59,815 nucleotides of DNA from Candidatus Endomicrobiellum neotermitis (GTDB lineage Bacteria; Elusimicrobiota; Endomicrobiia; Endomicrobiales; Endomicrobiaceae): the NCBI GenBank assembly GCA_031282355.1, contig JAITDW010000002.1, positions 1 to 59,815 on the forward strand, read 5' to 3'. Numbering within the stretch: position 1 is the first letter of the stretch; every line of letters begins with the position of its first letter. The translations under genes and the position numbers were made by a program. The notes under the pieces were generated by a model. It ran no database searches and was not told where the DNA came from. It saw nothing but the letters and a program-made list of their open reading frames with translations. Positions 8,501 through 18,062 of this stretch are shown piece by piece.

Positions 8501-10291
8501 ACAGTGCTGGAGTATTTTATTTCAACTCATGGAGGGCGTAAGGGATTAGCTGATACTGCTTTAAAAACAGCAGAAGCGGGATACCTCACTAGAAGACTTG
8601 TTGATGTAGCTCATGATGTTGTTGTTAGAGAAGAAGATTGTAAAACTGTTAATGGAATTTTTATAGGTACTCTACGAAATGGTGATGAAATTGTTGAAAG
8701 AATAGATGAACGTGTTGTTGGTAGAGTAGCACTTGATAATGTTGTTGATATTGTTCGTGATGAAATTATAGTAAACAGAGGTGAGCTCATTAGTTCTGAA
8801 AAAGCTCAAAAATTAATTGAAGTCGGTATTGACAAAATAGGTATTAGAAGTGTTTTGACATGCGGCTCCGAGCATGGTATATGTGCAAAATGTTATGGTG
8901 TAAATCCTGCAACAGGAAAACAAGTTGAAGTAGGTGAAGCAGTAGGTATTATTGCAGCACAATCAATTGGAGAACCTGGGACACAACTTACACTTAGGAC
9001 ATTTCATATAGGAGGAGCTGCAAGTCGTGTTGTCAGACGCTCGGAGATTTATGCTGAGAATAATGGTACAGCCGATTACTATAATTTGAAAACTATTAAA
9101 AATAGAGATGGTGAAGTTATAGTATTAAGTAGAAATGCAGAGTTAATTTATACAGAATTTCCAATTCACCGCAGACAGGTTTACCAAATACCTTACGGTG
9201 CAATAATTGAAGTACAAGATGGGGAACAGGTTGAAATTAAAGTTGATAATGTAACTGGTGTAAAGAAAAACGTTTTGATAGCAAAGTGGGATCCACATTC
9301 AAAACCGATTATTTCTGAATTTGAAGGAATAGTACATTTTGTAAATATAAAAGATGGTGTAACATTACACAAAGAGAAGTCAAAAATAACTGGACAAATT
9401 GAAAGGGTCATTATTGAACATTCTTCAGAAAGAAAAAATCCTAAGATTTTGGTTAAAAAAGACAATAAAATAATTGCTGAGTATCCTCTTCCTGTAGACA
9501 CAACTCTTGTTACACATGATGGTGACAAAATTAAAGTTGGCGATATTTTAGCAAAAATTCCACAAGAAGTTTCAAAGTCAAAAGATATTACAGGTGGTTT
9601 ACCAAGGGTTGCTGAATTATTTGAAGGAAGACGACCGAGAAATGCTGCTGTTATTTCAGAAATCGATGGAGTAGTTCATTTAGGTGGAGCTACATCCAAA
9701 GGCAGCATAAAGGTTGAAATTGAAAATCTTGAAACACACATGAAAAAAAATTATATTATTCCTTCAGGGCGCCATTTATGTGTTTATGAGGGAGATAGAG
9801 TTAAAGAAGGTGAAGCTCTTTCTGATGGTGCTATAAATCCCCATGATATTCTTAAAGTTAAAGGACCTAAGGAAGTTCAAGAGTATCTTGTTAATGAAAT
9901 TCAACAAGTTTATAGACTTCAAGGTGTAACAATTAATGATAAGCATATTGAAATAATAGTAAGACAAATGTTATCCAATGTTAGAATAATTGATTCTGGA
10001 GATAGCAGATATCTTAACGGAGAAATTATTTCAAGATATAAATATGAAATGGATAGAAAAATTGTTAAGAGTAAAAATGGAAGAGCTCCTGTAGCTCATC
10101 CTATTCTTTTGGGTATAACAAAAGCCTCGTTATCATCAGATTCATTCATCTCGGCTGCATCTTTTCAAGAAACAACTAGGATTTTAACTGAGGCTGCAGT
10201 TTCAGGTCAAGTAGATAGTTTGAGAGGATTGAAAGAAAATGTTTCTATAGGACATTTGATACCTGCTGGAACTGGTACCAAGGTATCATAA
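5567..10291 (+). CDS. rpoC: DNA-directed RNA polymerase subunit beta-prime
   Basis: 1574 residues, longer than the usual ~1200-1400. Order: N-terminal zinc ribbon (C74, C76, C89, C92); an extra block at about residues 183-367; the PEWMVLTALPV and LDGGRFATSDLN core; the lid/rudder region; and the catalytic loop NADFDGD at 646-652, whose three Asp bind the active-site magnesium. The bridge helix/trigger loop follows, then the second zinc site in CGSEHGICAKC, then the C-terminal clamp. The insertion sits where Thermus and some other deep lineages carry a non-conserved beta-prime domain. It begins 9 bases after rpoB, so the two are surely co-transcribed. Confidence 0.98.
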   Translation: MAKINFHNQKRQISNPNFENFDAVKISVASPEQIRAWSYGEVRKPETINYRTFKPERDGLFCDRIFGPVKDWECHCGKYKYIKHKGTICDRCGVEVTESKVRRERFAHIDLAVPVAHLWFLRKPPSRIGILLNMKVSDLERVIYYTRYVVTENLKDRAGISSPIMKGVLLKEEEFNLFKYGIDNPIVKEEFKTVFDGIVIKEVKLDSDNAKALKQLKSLVKIQADLAKISSIEAAQKIFENIKKGDVYYKVYFKPHSVYYYADLDLANRNEIKKIFEEKFGQNETVSIVEQDKKIRIEFFDTEKDDVYNELRKDANILKKYEGHLRIEISKNDIPFIKNFSKPNNTLLFEINDIKNIRDGFGSNLKVDIGAIAIKKLLEEISLDEEAQNIHLEIKKTKSDAERARLIKKLRVVEGFLNSKTRPEWMVLTALPVIPPDLRPLVALDGGRFATSDLNDLYRRIINRNNRLRHIEQLKAPIVMINNEKRLLQEAVDALIDNDSRIRPVTGAGNRPLKSLSDTLKGKQGRFRQNLLGKRVDYSGRSVIVVGPNLKLNQCGLPKEMALELFKPFIIRELIKQENVTLKSAKRMLERSDIKVWNILEKVTQNHSVLLNRAPTLHRLGIQAFNPILVEGKSIQLHPLTCSAFNADFDGDQMAVHLPISLEAQLEAKVLMMATRNILSPASGKPITIPSQDMVLGICYLTKEKSGVVGEGKIFSSVDEVISAYQAKKIDLQAKIKVLTITAIKDERLKDNEQRDVVKWKNYRAENGKKVTNYTTVGRILFNEQLPKNDDGSYALGYQNKSMTKRELAILIDRCYKELGQFKTTILLDEIKRIGYKYATLAGVSISINEMKIPPKKEKMVKEAKIKIKEIERQAKLGLITESERYNKIIDIWTRVTDEVADIMFDEMRKKETEIYKVGENRFNSIFMMADSGARGSRQQVRQLAGMRGLMAKPQKKLTGGVGEIIETPIISNFREGLTVLEYFISTHGGRKGLADTALKTAEAGYLTRRLVDVAHDVVVREEDCKTVNGIFIGTLRNGDEIVERIDERVVGRVALDNVVDIVRDEIIVNRGELISSEKAQKLIEVGIDKIGIRSVLTCGSEHGICAKCYGVNPATGKQVEVGEAVGIIAAQSIGEPGTQLTLRTFHIGGAASRVVRRSEIYAENNGTADYYNLKTIKNRDGEVIVLSRNAELIYTEFPIHRRQVYQIPYGAIIEVQDGEQVEIKVDNVTGVKKNVLIAKWDPHSKPIISEFEGIVHFVNIKDGVTLHKEKSKITGQIERVIIEHSSERKNPKILVKKDNKIIAEYPLPVDTTLVTHDGDKIKVGDILAKIPQEVSKSKDITGGLPRVAELFEGRRPRNAAVISEIDGVVHLGGATSKGSIKVEIENLETHMKKNYIIPSGRHLCVYEGDRVKEGEALSDGAINPHDILKVKGPKEVQEYLVNEIQQVYRLQGVTINDKHIEIIVRQMLSNVRIIDSGDSRYLNGEIISRYKYEMDRKIVKSKNGRAPVAHPILLGITKASLSSDSFISAASFQETTRILTEAAVSGQVDSLRGLKENVSIGHLIPAGTGTKVS

Positions 10292-10333
10292 AAATTAATG
10301 AGCAGATTTTACTGAAAAAAAATGAGGATAGAT

Positions 10334-10717
10334 ATGCCAACAATTAATCAGTTGATGTTTAGAGGAAGAGAAGGCGTAACAAAAAAAACAAAGTCACCAG
10401 CACTTAAGAATTGCCCACAAAGAAGAGGTGTTTGTACTAGAGTTTATACTATAACACCTAAAAAACCAAATTCTGCTTTAAGGAAAATTGCTAGAGTTAG
10501 ATTAACATCTGGACATGAAGTTTCTTCATATATTCCTGGTGTTGGACATAATCTTCAAGAGCATTCATTGGTTCTCATTCGTGGTGGTCGTGTAAAAGAT
10601 CTACCAGGTGTCAGGTATCATATTATAAGAGGTAGTTTAGACGCAGCTGGTGTTGATGGTCGTAAACAAGGTAGGAGCAAATATGGAACTAAAAAAAAGA
10701 AGACTGTTACTAAATGA
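10334..10717 (+). CDS. rpsL: 30S ribosomal protein S12
   Basis: 127 residues from ATG 10334. I prefer this start to the in-frame ATG 10322 because GAGGA at 10324-10328 lies 5 bases before it and S12 proteins begin MPTINQL. S12 sits at the decoding centre. The accuracy loops [11 protein letters not shown] and [11 protein letters not shown] are present with the Lys/Arg residues of streptomycin-sensitive ribosomes. It opens the str group (rpsL-rpsG-fusA-tuf) 42 bases after rpoC, with no promoter that I recognise, so it is probably read through from rpoBC. Confidence 0.97.
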   Translation: MPTINQLMFRGREGVTKKTKSPALKNCPQRRGVCTRVYTITPKKPNSALRKIARVRLTSGHEVSSYIPGVGHNLQEHSLVLIRGGRVKDLPGVRYHIIRGSLDAAGVDGRKQGRSKYGTKKKKTVTK

Positions 10718-10808
10718 AGAAAGATTTTCTATAAGGTGAATTGAATGTAGTTTATAACAAATAGCGTAAGAATAAATTAATTTTAATATGAGAGGTCAGC
10801 GTTTTTAT

Positions 10809-11288
10809 ATGCCACGCAAAACATTAAAACCTAAAAAAAAGAGGAAATTACCAGATCCAGATGCAAAATTTGGTTCAGTTATTGTATCTAGGTTTATAAA
10901 TAAACTGAATTTTAAAGGTAAAAAAAGTATAGCTGAATCTATTTTATATAGTGCTTTTAACACGATAAAAAAAAGAACTAATGAAGATCCTATTATAATT
11001 TTTGATAGGGCTGTAGAAAACGTGCGTCCGTTACTCGAAGTAAAACCTCGTAGAGTTGGAGGAGCTACATATCAAGTTCCTGTTGAGGTTTCTTTAAGTC
11101 GTTCAATAACACTTGCTATTGATTGGCTTATAGAAATTGCAAAAAGTAAAACAGGAAAACCTATGAGCGAAAAACTTGCTCAAGAAATTATTGATAGTAG
11201 TAAAAAAGAAGGTGCTGCAATAAAAAAAAGGGAAGATACACATAAAATGGCAGAGGCTAATAAAGCTTTTGCACATTATAGATGGTAA
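10809..11288 (+). CDS. rpsG: 30S ribosomal protein S7
   Basis: 159 residues from ATG 10809 (MPRKTLKPKKKRK, then LPDPDAKFGS). The in-frame ATG at 10788 would add seven residues not typical of S7, and the GAGAGG at 10790-10795 would then lie inside the gene instead of serving as its ribosome-binding site. S7 nucleates assembly of the 30S head and lines the E site; the conserved VKPRRVGGATYQVPVEV beta-hairpin region is intact at about residues 76-92. The N-terminus is a little longer and more basic than in E. coli. It stands between rpsL and fusA as in most bacteria. Confidence 0.96.
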   Translation: MPRKTLKPKKKRKLPDPDAKFGSVIVSRFINKLNFKGKKSIAESILYSAFNTIKKRTNEDPIIIFDRAVENVRPLLEVKPRRVGGATYQVPVEVSLSRSITLAIDWLIEIAKSKTGKPMSEKLAQEIIDSSKKEGAAIKKREDTHKMAEANKAFAHYRW

Positions 11289-11333
11289 TAAAAAATAAAG
11301 AGAGAGTTTTCATATTAAAGTAAAAGGTAAAAA

Positions 11334-13406
11334 ATGGCTAGAGAGTATTCGTTAGAAAAAATTAGAAATTTTGGAATCGCGGCTCACATCGATGCTGGTA
11401 AAACTACAACCACGGAGCGGATTTTATACTATACTGGTAAAACGCATAAAATTGGTGAAGTACATGAAGGTACTGCTACAATGGATTGGATGGAACAAGA
11501 AAGGGAAAGGGGTATAACTATTACTTCAGCTGCTACGTATTGTAAATGGCGTGATATGCAATTCAATATAATTGATACACCTGGACATGTTGATTTTACT
11601 GCTGAAGTTGAGAGATCGTTAAGGATTCTGGATGGTGTAGTTGTTGTGTTTGATTCTGGGAATGGAGTTGAACCTCAATCTGAGACTGTTTGGAGACAAG
11701 CTGATAAATATAGAGTACCAAGAATCGTTTTTTTGAATAAAATGGATAAGATCGGAGCAGATTTTTTTATGGTTGTAGATGATATAAAAAAGAAACTTGG
11801 AGCAGTACCATTACCAATTCAAATCCCTATAGGCGTAGAATTTGATTTTAAGGGTATAATTGATCTGGTGACTATGAAAGCTCATATTTGGTCAGGAGAA
11901 GAACTTGGTGCTAAATTTGAGATATCAGATATTCCAATAGAACTTAAGGAAAAAGCCCATAGTGTACGTAATAAAATGATAGAGCTTATTGCAGACTATA
12001 GCAATGATGTAATGAATAATTTTATGGAGGGAAAAGAATCTACAGAGTTGCAGATAAAACAAGCAATTAGAAATGCTACTCTTCAAATAAAACTTATTCC
12101 TATACTTTGTGGTTCGGCTTTTAAAAACAAAGGTGTACAACCGATGCTTGACGCTGTTTGTAATTATTTGCCATCCCCACTTGATAGAAAAGCGTTTGGA
12201 GGAATAGATCCAAAAACTGGTAATCCAGATAGTAGGGAAGTTAGCGATATAGTACCTTTCAGTGCACTTGCATTTAAAATTCAGACAGATCCTTACATGG
12301 GTAAGCTTACGTACTTCAGAGTATATTCTGGAACTTTAGAAAGTGGTTCGTATGTTTATAATTCTAGGAAAAATATAAGAGAAAGAATTTCACGTATAGT
12401 TCGTATGCATTCTAATAATAGAGAAGATGTAAAATCAGTCAATACTGGAGATATCGCAGCTGCTGTAGGTTTAAAAAGTACAAGCACTGGTGATACTTTA
12501 TGTGATGAAAATAAACTAATACTTCTTGAATCTATGGATTTTCCAGAACCAGTTATTGATGTTGCAATAGAGCCAAAATCTAGATCTGATGAAGAGAAAC
12601 TTAGTATAGCTTTGAATAGACTAGCTGATGAGGATCCTACTTTTAAGGTAAGAATGAATAATGAGACAAATCAGACAATTATAGCTGGAATGGGTGAGCT
12701 TCATATTGAAATTTTAGTTGATAGGATGAAAAGAGAATTCAACGTCAAAGCAAATATTGGAAAACCACAAGTTGCATATAGAGAAACAATAACAAAGATA
12801 CAAAAAGCTGAGGCAAAATACATTAGGCAAACTGGTGGACGTGGACAATATGGACATGTTGTTATTACTGTTGAACCGAAAAAATCAGGTACAGGTTATG
12901 AGTTTGTAAATAAAATTGTAGGTGGAGTAATCCCTAGAGAATATATACCTGCGATAGACAAAGGAATTAAAGAAACGATGAACTCTGGAGTTTTAGCTGG
13001 GTATCCAGTTGTTGATGTGAAAGTAACTGTAGTAGATGGATCTTTTCATGAAGTTGACTCTTCTGAAATTGCATTTAAAATTGCTGGATCTATGGCTTTT
13101 AAAGATGCATGTAGAAAAGCTAATCCTATTATTTTAGAACCAATAATGGAGATTGAGGTAATAGTACCAGAAGAGTATATGGGTGACGTTATTGGTGATT
13201 TAAATTCAAAACGTGGTAAAATTGTAAATATGGAATCTAAGAATAGAGTACAACAAATAAAAGTAAACGTTCCACTTGCTGAGATGTTTGGATATTCAAC
13301 ATCATTACGTTCTCTTACACAAGGACGAGGAAATTATAGTATGGAACCATCACATTATGAAGAGGTTCCAAAACAGATTGCTTATAAAATATTAGAAAAA
13401 AAATAA
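11334..13406 (+). CDS. fusA: Translation elongation factor G
   Basis: 690 residues, full length. The GTPase domain has the P-loop AHIDAGKT at about residues 17-24, a canonical switch I (ERERGITI near 53-60), DTPGHVDF and NKMD. Domains II-V follow, with [12 protein letters not shown] in domain IV and the C-terminal [22 protein letters not shown] drives ribosomal translocation and, with RRF, recycling. Its intact RGITI is a useful control for the altered motif in the adjacent EF-Tu. In the first ~200 codons isoleucine is written with a mix of codons (I count 8 ATA of 24), typical of this region. Confidence 0.98.
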   Translation: MAREYSLEKIRNFGIAAHIDAGKTTTTERILYYTGKTHKIGEVHEGTATMDWMEQERERGITITSAATYCKWRDMQFNIIDTPGHVDFTAEVERSLRILDGVVVVFDSGNGVEPQSETVWRQADKYRVPRIVFLNKMDKIGADFFMVVDDIKKKLGAVPLPIQIPIGVEFDFKGIIDLVTMKAHIWSGEELGAKFEISDIPIELKEKAHSVRNKMIELIADYSNDVMNNFMEGKESTELQIKQAIRNATLQIKLIPILCGSAFKNKGVQPMLDAVCNYLPSPLDRKAFGGIDPKTGNPDSREVSDIVPFSALAFKIQTDPYMGKLTYFRVYSGTLESGSYVYNSRKNIRERISRIVRMHSNNREDVKSVNTGDIAAAVGLKSTSTGDTLCDENKLILLESMDFPEPVIDVAIEPKSRSDEEKLSIALNRLADEDPTFKVRMNNETNQTIIAGMGELHIEILVDRMKREFNVKANIGKPQVAYRETITKIQKAEAKYIRQTGGRGQYGHVVITVEPKKSGTGYEFVNKIVGGVIPREYIPAIDKGIKETMNSGVLAGYPVVDVKVTVVDGSFHEVDSSEIAFKIAGSMAFKDACRKANPIILEPIMEIEVIVPEEYMGDVIGDLNSKRGKIVNMESKNRVQQIKVNVPLAEMFGYSTSLRSLTQGRGNYSMEPSHYEEVPKQIAYKILEKK

Positions 13407-13439
13407 GATTATAATTAAAAACATAAGAGGAATAAAAAA

Positions 13440-14639
13440 ATGGGCAAAGAAAAATTTGATAGAAGTAAACCACACGTTAACATAGGAACTATAGGGCATG
13501 TTGATCATGGGAAAACTACGTTAACATCAGCTATAACAAAGGTACTTGGAGATAAGGGATTGGCACAATATGTGTCATATAACCAAGTTGCAAAAGCATC
13601 AGAATCACAAGGGCGGAGAGATGATACAAAAATAGTAACGATAGCTGTTAGCCATGTAGAATATTCAACAACAAAAAGGCATTATGCGCATATAGATTGT
13701 CCTGGGCATGCTGATTATGTAAAAAATATGATAACTGGAGCAGCACAGATGGATGGAGCAATTTTAGTGGTGAGTGCATTAGACGGTCCTATGCCACAGA
13801 CAAGAGAACATATATTATTAGCGAGACAAGTAAATGTACCGTCGATCGTGGTATTCTTAAATAAATGTGATGCTGTAGAGGACAAAGAATTATTAGATCT
13901 TGTAGAAATGGAGATAAGAGATTTACTGACTAAATACAATTTCCCTGGTGATAAAACACCTATAATAAAGGGAAGTGCTTTACAGGCACTTAATGGTAAT
14001 CAAGAAGGTATAGTTTCGATAATGAATTTAATGGAAGCGATAGATGAATCTATACCATTACCAGTAAGAGATGTAGATAAACCGTTTTTGATGAGTGTAG
14101 AAGATGTATTTTCAATAACAGGAAGAGGTACAGTTGTCACAGGTAGAGTAGAAAGAGGTAAAATAAAAGTTGGAGAAAATGTTGAAATAATAGGTATGTG
14201 TGATACAAAAAAATCAGTGGTAACTGGTATAGAAATGTTTAATAAATTACTTGATGATGCACAAGCCGGAGATAATATAGGTATGTTATTAAGAGGAATA
14301 GAGAAAAATCAGGTGGAGAGAGGACAAGTAGTAGCAGTACCTGGAGCAATAAAACCATATAAGAAATTCAGAGGTCAAGTATATGTATTGACAAAAGAAG
14401 AAGGTGGGAGACATACTCCTTTTTTTAATGGATATAGACCACAGTTTTATTTTAGGACGACAGATGTTACAGGAATAGCACATTTATCTGAAGGTGTAGA
14501 GATGGTAATGCCAGGAGATAATGTATCAATGGATATAGAATTAATCATGCCTGTAGCTATGGAAAAGCAACTAAGATTTGCAATAAGGGAAGGCGGAAGA
14601 ACAGTTGGTTCTGGAGTTGTCACAGAAATTATTGAATAA
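13440..14639 (+). CDS. tuf: Translation elongation factor Tu, with an unusual switch I
   Basis: 399 residues with all three EF-Tu domains. GTP-binding motifs are P-loop GHVDHGKT (19-26), [12 protein letters not shown] and GSAL. Domains II/III carry [23 protein letters not shown] and [15 protein letters not shown]. The oddity is switch I: where nearly all EF-Tu proteins have ...EEKARGITI, this has [15 protein letters not shown] at 54-68. That is a five-residue insertion, with R59, G60 and I61 of E. coli replaced by K64, I65 and V66; the Mg-binding Thr survives as T67. Isoleucine is ATA in 26 of 31 codons, unlike fusA. ATG 13440 follows AGAGGA. It sits between fusA and rpsJ, the normal str-S10 position. 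Confidence 0.97.
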   Translation: MGKEKFDRSKPHVNIGTIGHVDHGKTTLTSAITKVLGDKGLAQYVSYNQVAKASESQGRRDDTKIVTIAVSHVEYSTTKRHYAHIDCPGHADYVKNMITGAAQMDGAILVVSALDGPMPQTREHILLARQVNVPSIVVFLNKCDAVEDKELLDLVEMEIRDLLTKYNFPGDKTPIIKGSALQALNGNQEGIVSIMNLMEAIDESIPLPVRDVDKPFLMSVEDVFSITGRGTVVTGRVERGKIKVGENVEIIGMCDTKKSVVTGIEMFNKLLDDAQAGDNIGMLLRGIEKNQVERGQVVAVPGAIKPYKKFRGQVYVLTKEEGGRHTPFFNGYRPQFYFRTTDVTGIAHLSEGVEMVMPGDNVSMDIELIMPVAMEKQLRFAIREGGRTVGSGVVTEIIE

Positions 14640-14673
14640 TAGTGTAAAAAAAATGTAAATAGGGTTAAATTTT

Positions 14674-15000
14674 ATGGTGAATGAAAAAGTATTATCGACT
14701 CAACGCTTAAGAATTAAATTACGGTCATATGATCACAAAATGTTGGATGATTCATTAGCAAAAATTGTTGATACGGCAAGGCGTACTGGTGCGGCTATAA
14801 CAGGTCCTGTACTTTTACCTACTAATATAAGGAAGTACACTGTTAATAAGTCAGTGCATGCTGATAAAAAGTCGCGTGAGCAATTTGAAATGAGGATACA
14901 TAAAAGATTAGTAGATATCCGTGAACCTTCTTCAAAAACTGTTGAGGAACTTATGAAACTTGATTTGCCAGCTGGTGTTGATATTGAGATTAAAATGTAG
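14674..15000 (+). CDS. rpsJ: 30S ribosomal protein S10
   Basis: 108 residues, slightly longer than the usual 102-105 because of an N-terminal extension ([10 protein letters not shown]) before the conserved [15 protein letters not shown] start. S10 sits in the 30S head; in many bacteria it also acts as NusE in antitermination complexes. The loop region around [15 protein letters not shown] is present. The start is ATG 14674 with GGG about 9 bases upstream. First gene of the S10 operon, 34 bases after tuf. Confidence 0.96.
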   Translation: MVNEKVLSTQRLRIKLRSYDHKMLDDSLAKIVDTARRTGAAITGPVLLPTNIRKYTVNKSVHADKKSREQFEMRIHKRLVDIREPSSKTVEELMKLDLPAGVDIEIKM

Positions 15001-15027
15001 TTTAAAAAAATATTTTAGAGAGAATAT

Positions 15028-15675
15028 ATGCTAAAATCGATTATTGGGAAAAAAGCAGGTATGATGCAGTTTTTTAATGATAAGGGAGACCTTATTCCTG
15101 TAACTGTTATAGAAGCTGGTCCGTGTGTTGTTGTTGGAATACGTACAATTGAAAAAGATAATTATTCTGCAATTCAAATTGCTTTTGAGAGCGCAAAAGA
15201 AAAAAATCTTAGTAAGCCTGAAATTGGTCTTTTTCATAAGCATAATCTTTTGCCAAAGAAGAAAATAAAAGAATTTAAAGTGTTAAACACATCTGAATTT
15301 ATTATCGGTCAAAGAATAAATGTTGATGTATTTAAAATTGGTGATTATGTTGATGTTTCTGCTATTGCGAAGGGTAAAGGGTATGCTGGAGTTATTAAAA
15401 GACACAATTTTAGTATGCAACCTACTACTCATGGACAATCAGATAGGTCTCGTGCTAGAGGATCAAGTGGTGGACAAGGACCTCAAAAAGTTTTAAAGGG
15501 TACAAAAATGTCTGGACATTTAGGTAATAAATATGTTACAATACAAAACCTGTGTGTTGTTAGTGTTGACGTTAAGAGGAATGCATTGCTCGTTAAAGGT
15601 TCTGTTCCTGGTGTTAAAACTGGAACATTGTTTGTAAGAAGTGCAGTTAAGAAATCTATTTACAGTTCTAAATAG
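15028..15675 (+). CDS. rplC: 50S ribosomal protein L3
   Basis: 215 residues. It starts with the family-typical [12 protein letters not shown], and the long loop reaching toward the peptidyl-transferase centre is recognisable at about 120-160 ([20 protein letters not shown], then RARGSSGG). The Gln of that loop (target of PrmB methylation in enterobacteria) lies within it. ATG 15028 is preceded by AGAGAG. L3 is one of two proteins that initiate 50S assembly. Position between rpsJ and rplD is standard. Confidence 0.97.
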   Translation: MLKSIIGKKAGMMQFFNDKGDLIPVTVIEAGPCVVVGIRTIEKDNYSAIQIAFESAKEKNLSKPEIGLFHKHNLLPKKKIKEFKVLNTSEFIIGQRINVDVFKIGDYVDVSAIAKGKGYAGVIKRHNFSMQPTTHGQSDRSRARGSSGGQGPQKVLKGTKMSGHLGNKYVTIQNLCVVSVDVKRNALLVKGSVPGVKTGTLFVRSAVKKSIYSSK

Positions 15676-15770
15676 TATGGAATGCAGAGTTAAATATTAA
15701 TATATACTATTAACGTATACATAGAAGAATAGATTCAGTAATTATAAAAAATCAATTGAGGAAAAATGAT

Positions 15771-16400
15771 GTGGAAATAGTAGTTCATGATATGAATGGT
15801 ATTGAAAAAATGAAGATGGATCTTCCTTCACTTTTTAGTGTAAAGGCATCCGTTGCATTATTACACGAAGTCGTAGGTGCATATTTAAACAACCAAAGAG
15901 CTGGTACACATAAAACAAAGACAAGGGGTGAGGTATCTTTTTCTGGGTCAAAACCTTGGAAGCAAAAAGGTACTGGTAATGCCCGTGCAGGCCAAAGAAA
16001 TTCTCCGTTGTGGAGAAAAGGTGGGATTATTTTTGGACCACAACCGAGGGACTATTATACAAAAATATCTAAACGAAAGAAGAAAATTTCTTTGAGCATG
16101 GCGTTTTCTGTACAGTTTCATAATAATGCTATAATCGTTGTTGATTCGATAAAAATAGATGAAATTAAGACAAAAAAAATAGTTGAATTAATAAAAAATC
16201 TTAAAGTTGAGAATAAAAAAATAATATTCTTGTGTAATTATGACATAAATTTAAAAATTGCAGCAAGGAATATAAAAAATGTTATTGTTGAAGATATTAA
16301 AAATGTTAATACTTATCAAATTCTTAAAGCAGATAAATTAATTATGACACCTGATTCTATTAAAACATTAAAAATGAGGCAAGATAAATTAATAGAATAA
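15771..16400 (+). CDS. rplD: 50S ribosomal protein L4
   Basis: 209 residues from GTG 15771. The longer frame from TTG 15756 would overlap the ribosome-binding site itself: GAGGA at 15758-15762 lies 8 bases before the GTG, so GTG is the better start. An ATG at 15766 is out of frame and stops at once. The extended loop that lines the exit tunnel is present (about residues 43-95, including GEVSFSGSKPWKQKGTGNARAG), followed by the globular domain. L4 represses the S10 operon in some gammaproteobacteria; no such leader is recognisable here. Confidence 0.96.
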   Translation: MEIVVHDMNGIEKMKMDLPSLFSVKASVALLHEVVGAYLNNQRAGTHKTKTRGEVSFSGSKPWKQKGTGNARAGQRNSPLWRKGGIIFGPQPRDYYTKISKRKKKISLSMAFSVQFHNNAIIVVDSIKIDEIKTKKIVELIKNLKVENKKIIFLCNYDINLKIAARNIKNVIVEDIKNVNTYQILKADKLIMTPDSIKTLKMRQDKLIE

Positions 16401-16434
16401 AATTGTTTTTTTTGTTTTTTAAGGGATGGCAAAG

Positions 16435-16722
16435 ATGGATTTTAAAAACGTTATCATAAGACACATTGTGACTGAAAAAGCAGGAATTTTAAAAGATAAA
16501 AATGGTAAGTATACTTTTGAAGTAAATAGAAATGCTAATAAATTTCAAATAAAGCGATCTATTGAAATTTTATTTGGAGTGAGTGTTAAAAGTATACGTA
16601 CTTTGAATTATTTAGGTAAAAGTAAAAAAGTTGGTAAGTGTGTAGGATTTAAAAATGATTGGAAAAAAGCTATAGTTAAGCTTGCTGTTGGTGAAGAAAT
16701 TCATATGTCTAATGAGTTTTAA
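16435..16722 (+). CDS. rplW: 50S ribosomal protein L23
   Basis: 95 residues from ATG 16435. The upstream in-frame ATG 16426 directly abuts the ribosome-binding site AAGGGA (16421-16426), while 16435 is 8 bases from it. The family pattern is clear: IIRHIVTEKA near the N-terminus, YTFEVNRNANKFQIKRSIE in the middle, and the beta-hairpin ending in KKAIVKL. L23 lines the tunnel exit and docks trigger factor and SRP. Follows rplD by 34 bases. Confidence 0.95.
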   Translation: MDFKNVIIRHIVTEKAGILKDKNGKYTFEVNRNANKFQIKRSIEILFGVSVKSIRTLNYLGKSKKVGKCVGFKNDWKKAIVKLAVGEEIHMSNEF

Positions 16723-16821
16723 TTTTTGTTTTTAATAGCGTTTATTATGTATAGAAAGATGTAAAACAAGTACGAAAAGTATATTTGTGTGTTTTTGTAA
16801 TATAGAAATAAAGGAAAAACA

Positions 16822-17658
16822 ATGACAATGAAGACGTTCAAACCTTATACACAATCAAGAAGACATATGTCTGTTTCTGTTTTTTCTGATATTACGAAAA
16901 AAGATCCTGAAAAATCACTTGTAAAAATAATAAAAAAGAAAGGCGGACGTAATAACACTGGAAAAGTTATGGTTCGTTTCAAAGGCGGCGGACATAAAAG
17001 GTTTTATAGAATTATTGATTTTAAGAGAAATAAATTTAATATTCCTGCAAAGGTTATATCCATAGAGTATGATCCTAATCGTTCAAGTAGAATTGCACTT
17101 TTGCAGTATGACGATGGGGAAAAAAGATATATAATTCAACCTATAGGTATAAAAGTTGGAGATTTTCTTATGTCTGGACCTAATGCAGAAATTAAACCTG
17201 GAAATTCTCTTCCGCTTGTAAATATACCTATTGGCTCTTTTATACATAACATAGAGCTTATAAGAGGTAAAGGTGGACAGCTTGTTCGTTCAGCTGGAGC
17301 AGTAGCACAACTTCTTGCGAAAGAAGGGAATTATGCTAGTATTAGAATGCCTTCCAGTGAGATAAGACTTATTCGCCTAGAATGCTATGCAACAATTGGA
17401 CAAGTTGGTAATTTAGATCATGAGAATATTATAATTGGTTCTGCTGGAAGAAATCGTCATATGGGAATAAAATCTCATGTACGCGGAACTGCAATGAATT
17501 CTGTTGATCATCCACATGGTGGAGGAAGAGGTAAATCTAAAGGTAATAATCAACCAAGGAGTCCTTGGAACCAACCTGCTAAAGGGTTTAAGACAAGATC
17601 TAAAAAAATATGGGATTGGATGATAGTAAGTAAGCGTAGTAATGGTAGAATGCGCTAG
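16822..17658 (+). CDS. rplB: 50S ribosomal protein L2
   Basis: 278 residues, normal length. L2 supports subunit joining and the peptidyl-transferase centre. The C-terminal segment keeps the conserved His in [14 protein letters not shown] (about residues 226-239), although the common GGGEG reads GGGRG. The N-terminal RNA-binding fold contains [22 protein letters not shown] 16822 is 6 bases from AAGGA; ATG 16828 is a possible alternative with a long spacer. A 99-base gap precedes it without a recognisable promoter. Confidence 0.97.
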   Translation: MTMKTFKPYTQSRRHMSVSVFSDITKKDPEKSLVKIIKKKGGRNNTGKVMVRFKGGGHKRFYRIIDFKRNKFNIPAKVISIEYDPNRSSRIALLQYDDGEKRYIIQPIGIKVGDFLMSGPNAEIKPGNSLPLVNIPIGSFIHNIELIRGKGGQLVRSAGAVAQLLAKEGNYASIRMPSSEIRLIRLECYATIGQVGNLDHENIIIGSAGRNRHMGIKSHVRGTAMNSVDHPHGGGRGKSKGNNQPRSPWNQPAKGFKTRSKKIWDWMIVSKRSNGRMR

Positions 17659-17688
17659 TAAATTTCGTTTAAGGAGAGAAAGTAGAAA

Positions 17689-17973
17689 ATGAGTCGTTCG
17701 ACAAGAAAAGGTCCTTATGTAAATGAAAAACTTCTGAAAAAAATACAAAAACTTAATGAAAACGGTAATAAAAAAATCATCAAAACTTGGGCTAGATCGT
17801 GTGTTATAGTACCTGAATTTGTTGGGCACACATTCGCAATACATAATGGTAGGAAATTTTTACCGATATTCATATCAGAACAAATGGTTGGACATAAGTT
17901 AGGAGAGTTTGCTCCTACTAGGACGTTTAAGGGTCATGGTGGTATGGCAAAACAAGAAACATCTCTTACATAA
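17689..17973 (+). CDS. rpsS: 30S ribosomal protein S19
   Basis: 94 residues, starting [20 protein letters not shown]19 binds 16S rRNA in the 30S head beside S13. The conserved core [30 protein letters not shown] and the [13 protein letters not shown] tail are intact. AAGGAGAG at 17671-17678 is a strong ribosome-binding site. It is 30 bases after rplB. A 143-codon antisense frame across this gene and rplB is a shadow and not a gene. Confidence 0.97.
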   Translation: MSRSTRKGPYVNEKLLKKIQKLNENGNKKIIKTWARSCVIVPEFVGHTFAIHNGRKFLPIFISEQMVGHKLGEFAPTRTFKGHGGMAKQETSLT

Positions 17974-18062
17974 ATTTGATTTATATGATTTAGTAGTATG
18001 AAATATATATAGTTTTAGTATGTTTATGGAATTTGTATTCTTAATCAAGAAAGGTGATTAAA

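Noticed and set aside
14560-14639. Ser at the EF-Tu position equivalent to Ala375, a kirromycin-resistance site in E. coli
   Set aside because: As far as I recall, Ser occurs naturally at this place in other bacteria, so it is not good evidence of resistance.
17413-17844. 143-codon minus-strand open frame across rplB and rpsS
   Set aside because: Entirely antisense to two conserved ribosomal protein genes; its sequence shows no family features and has the compositional look of an opposite-strand shadow.
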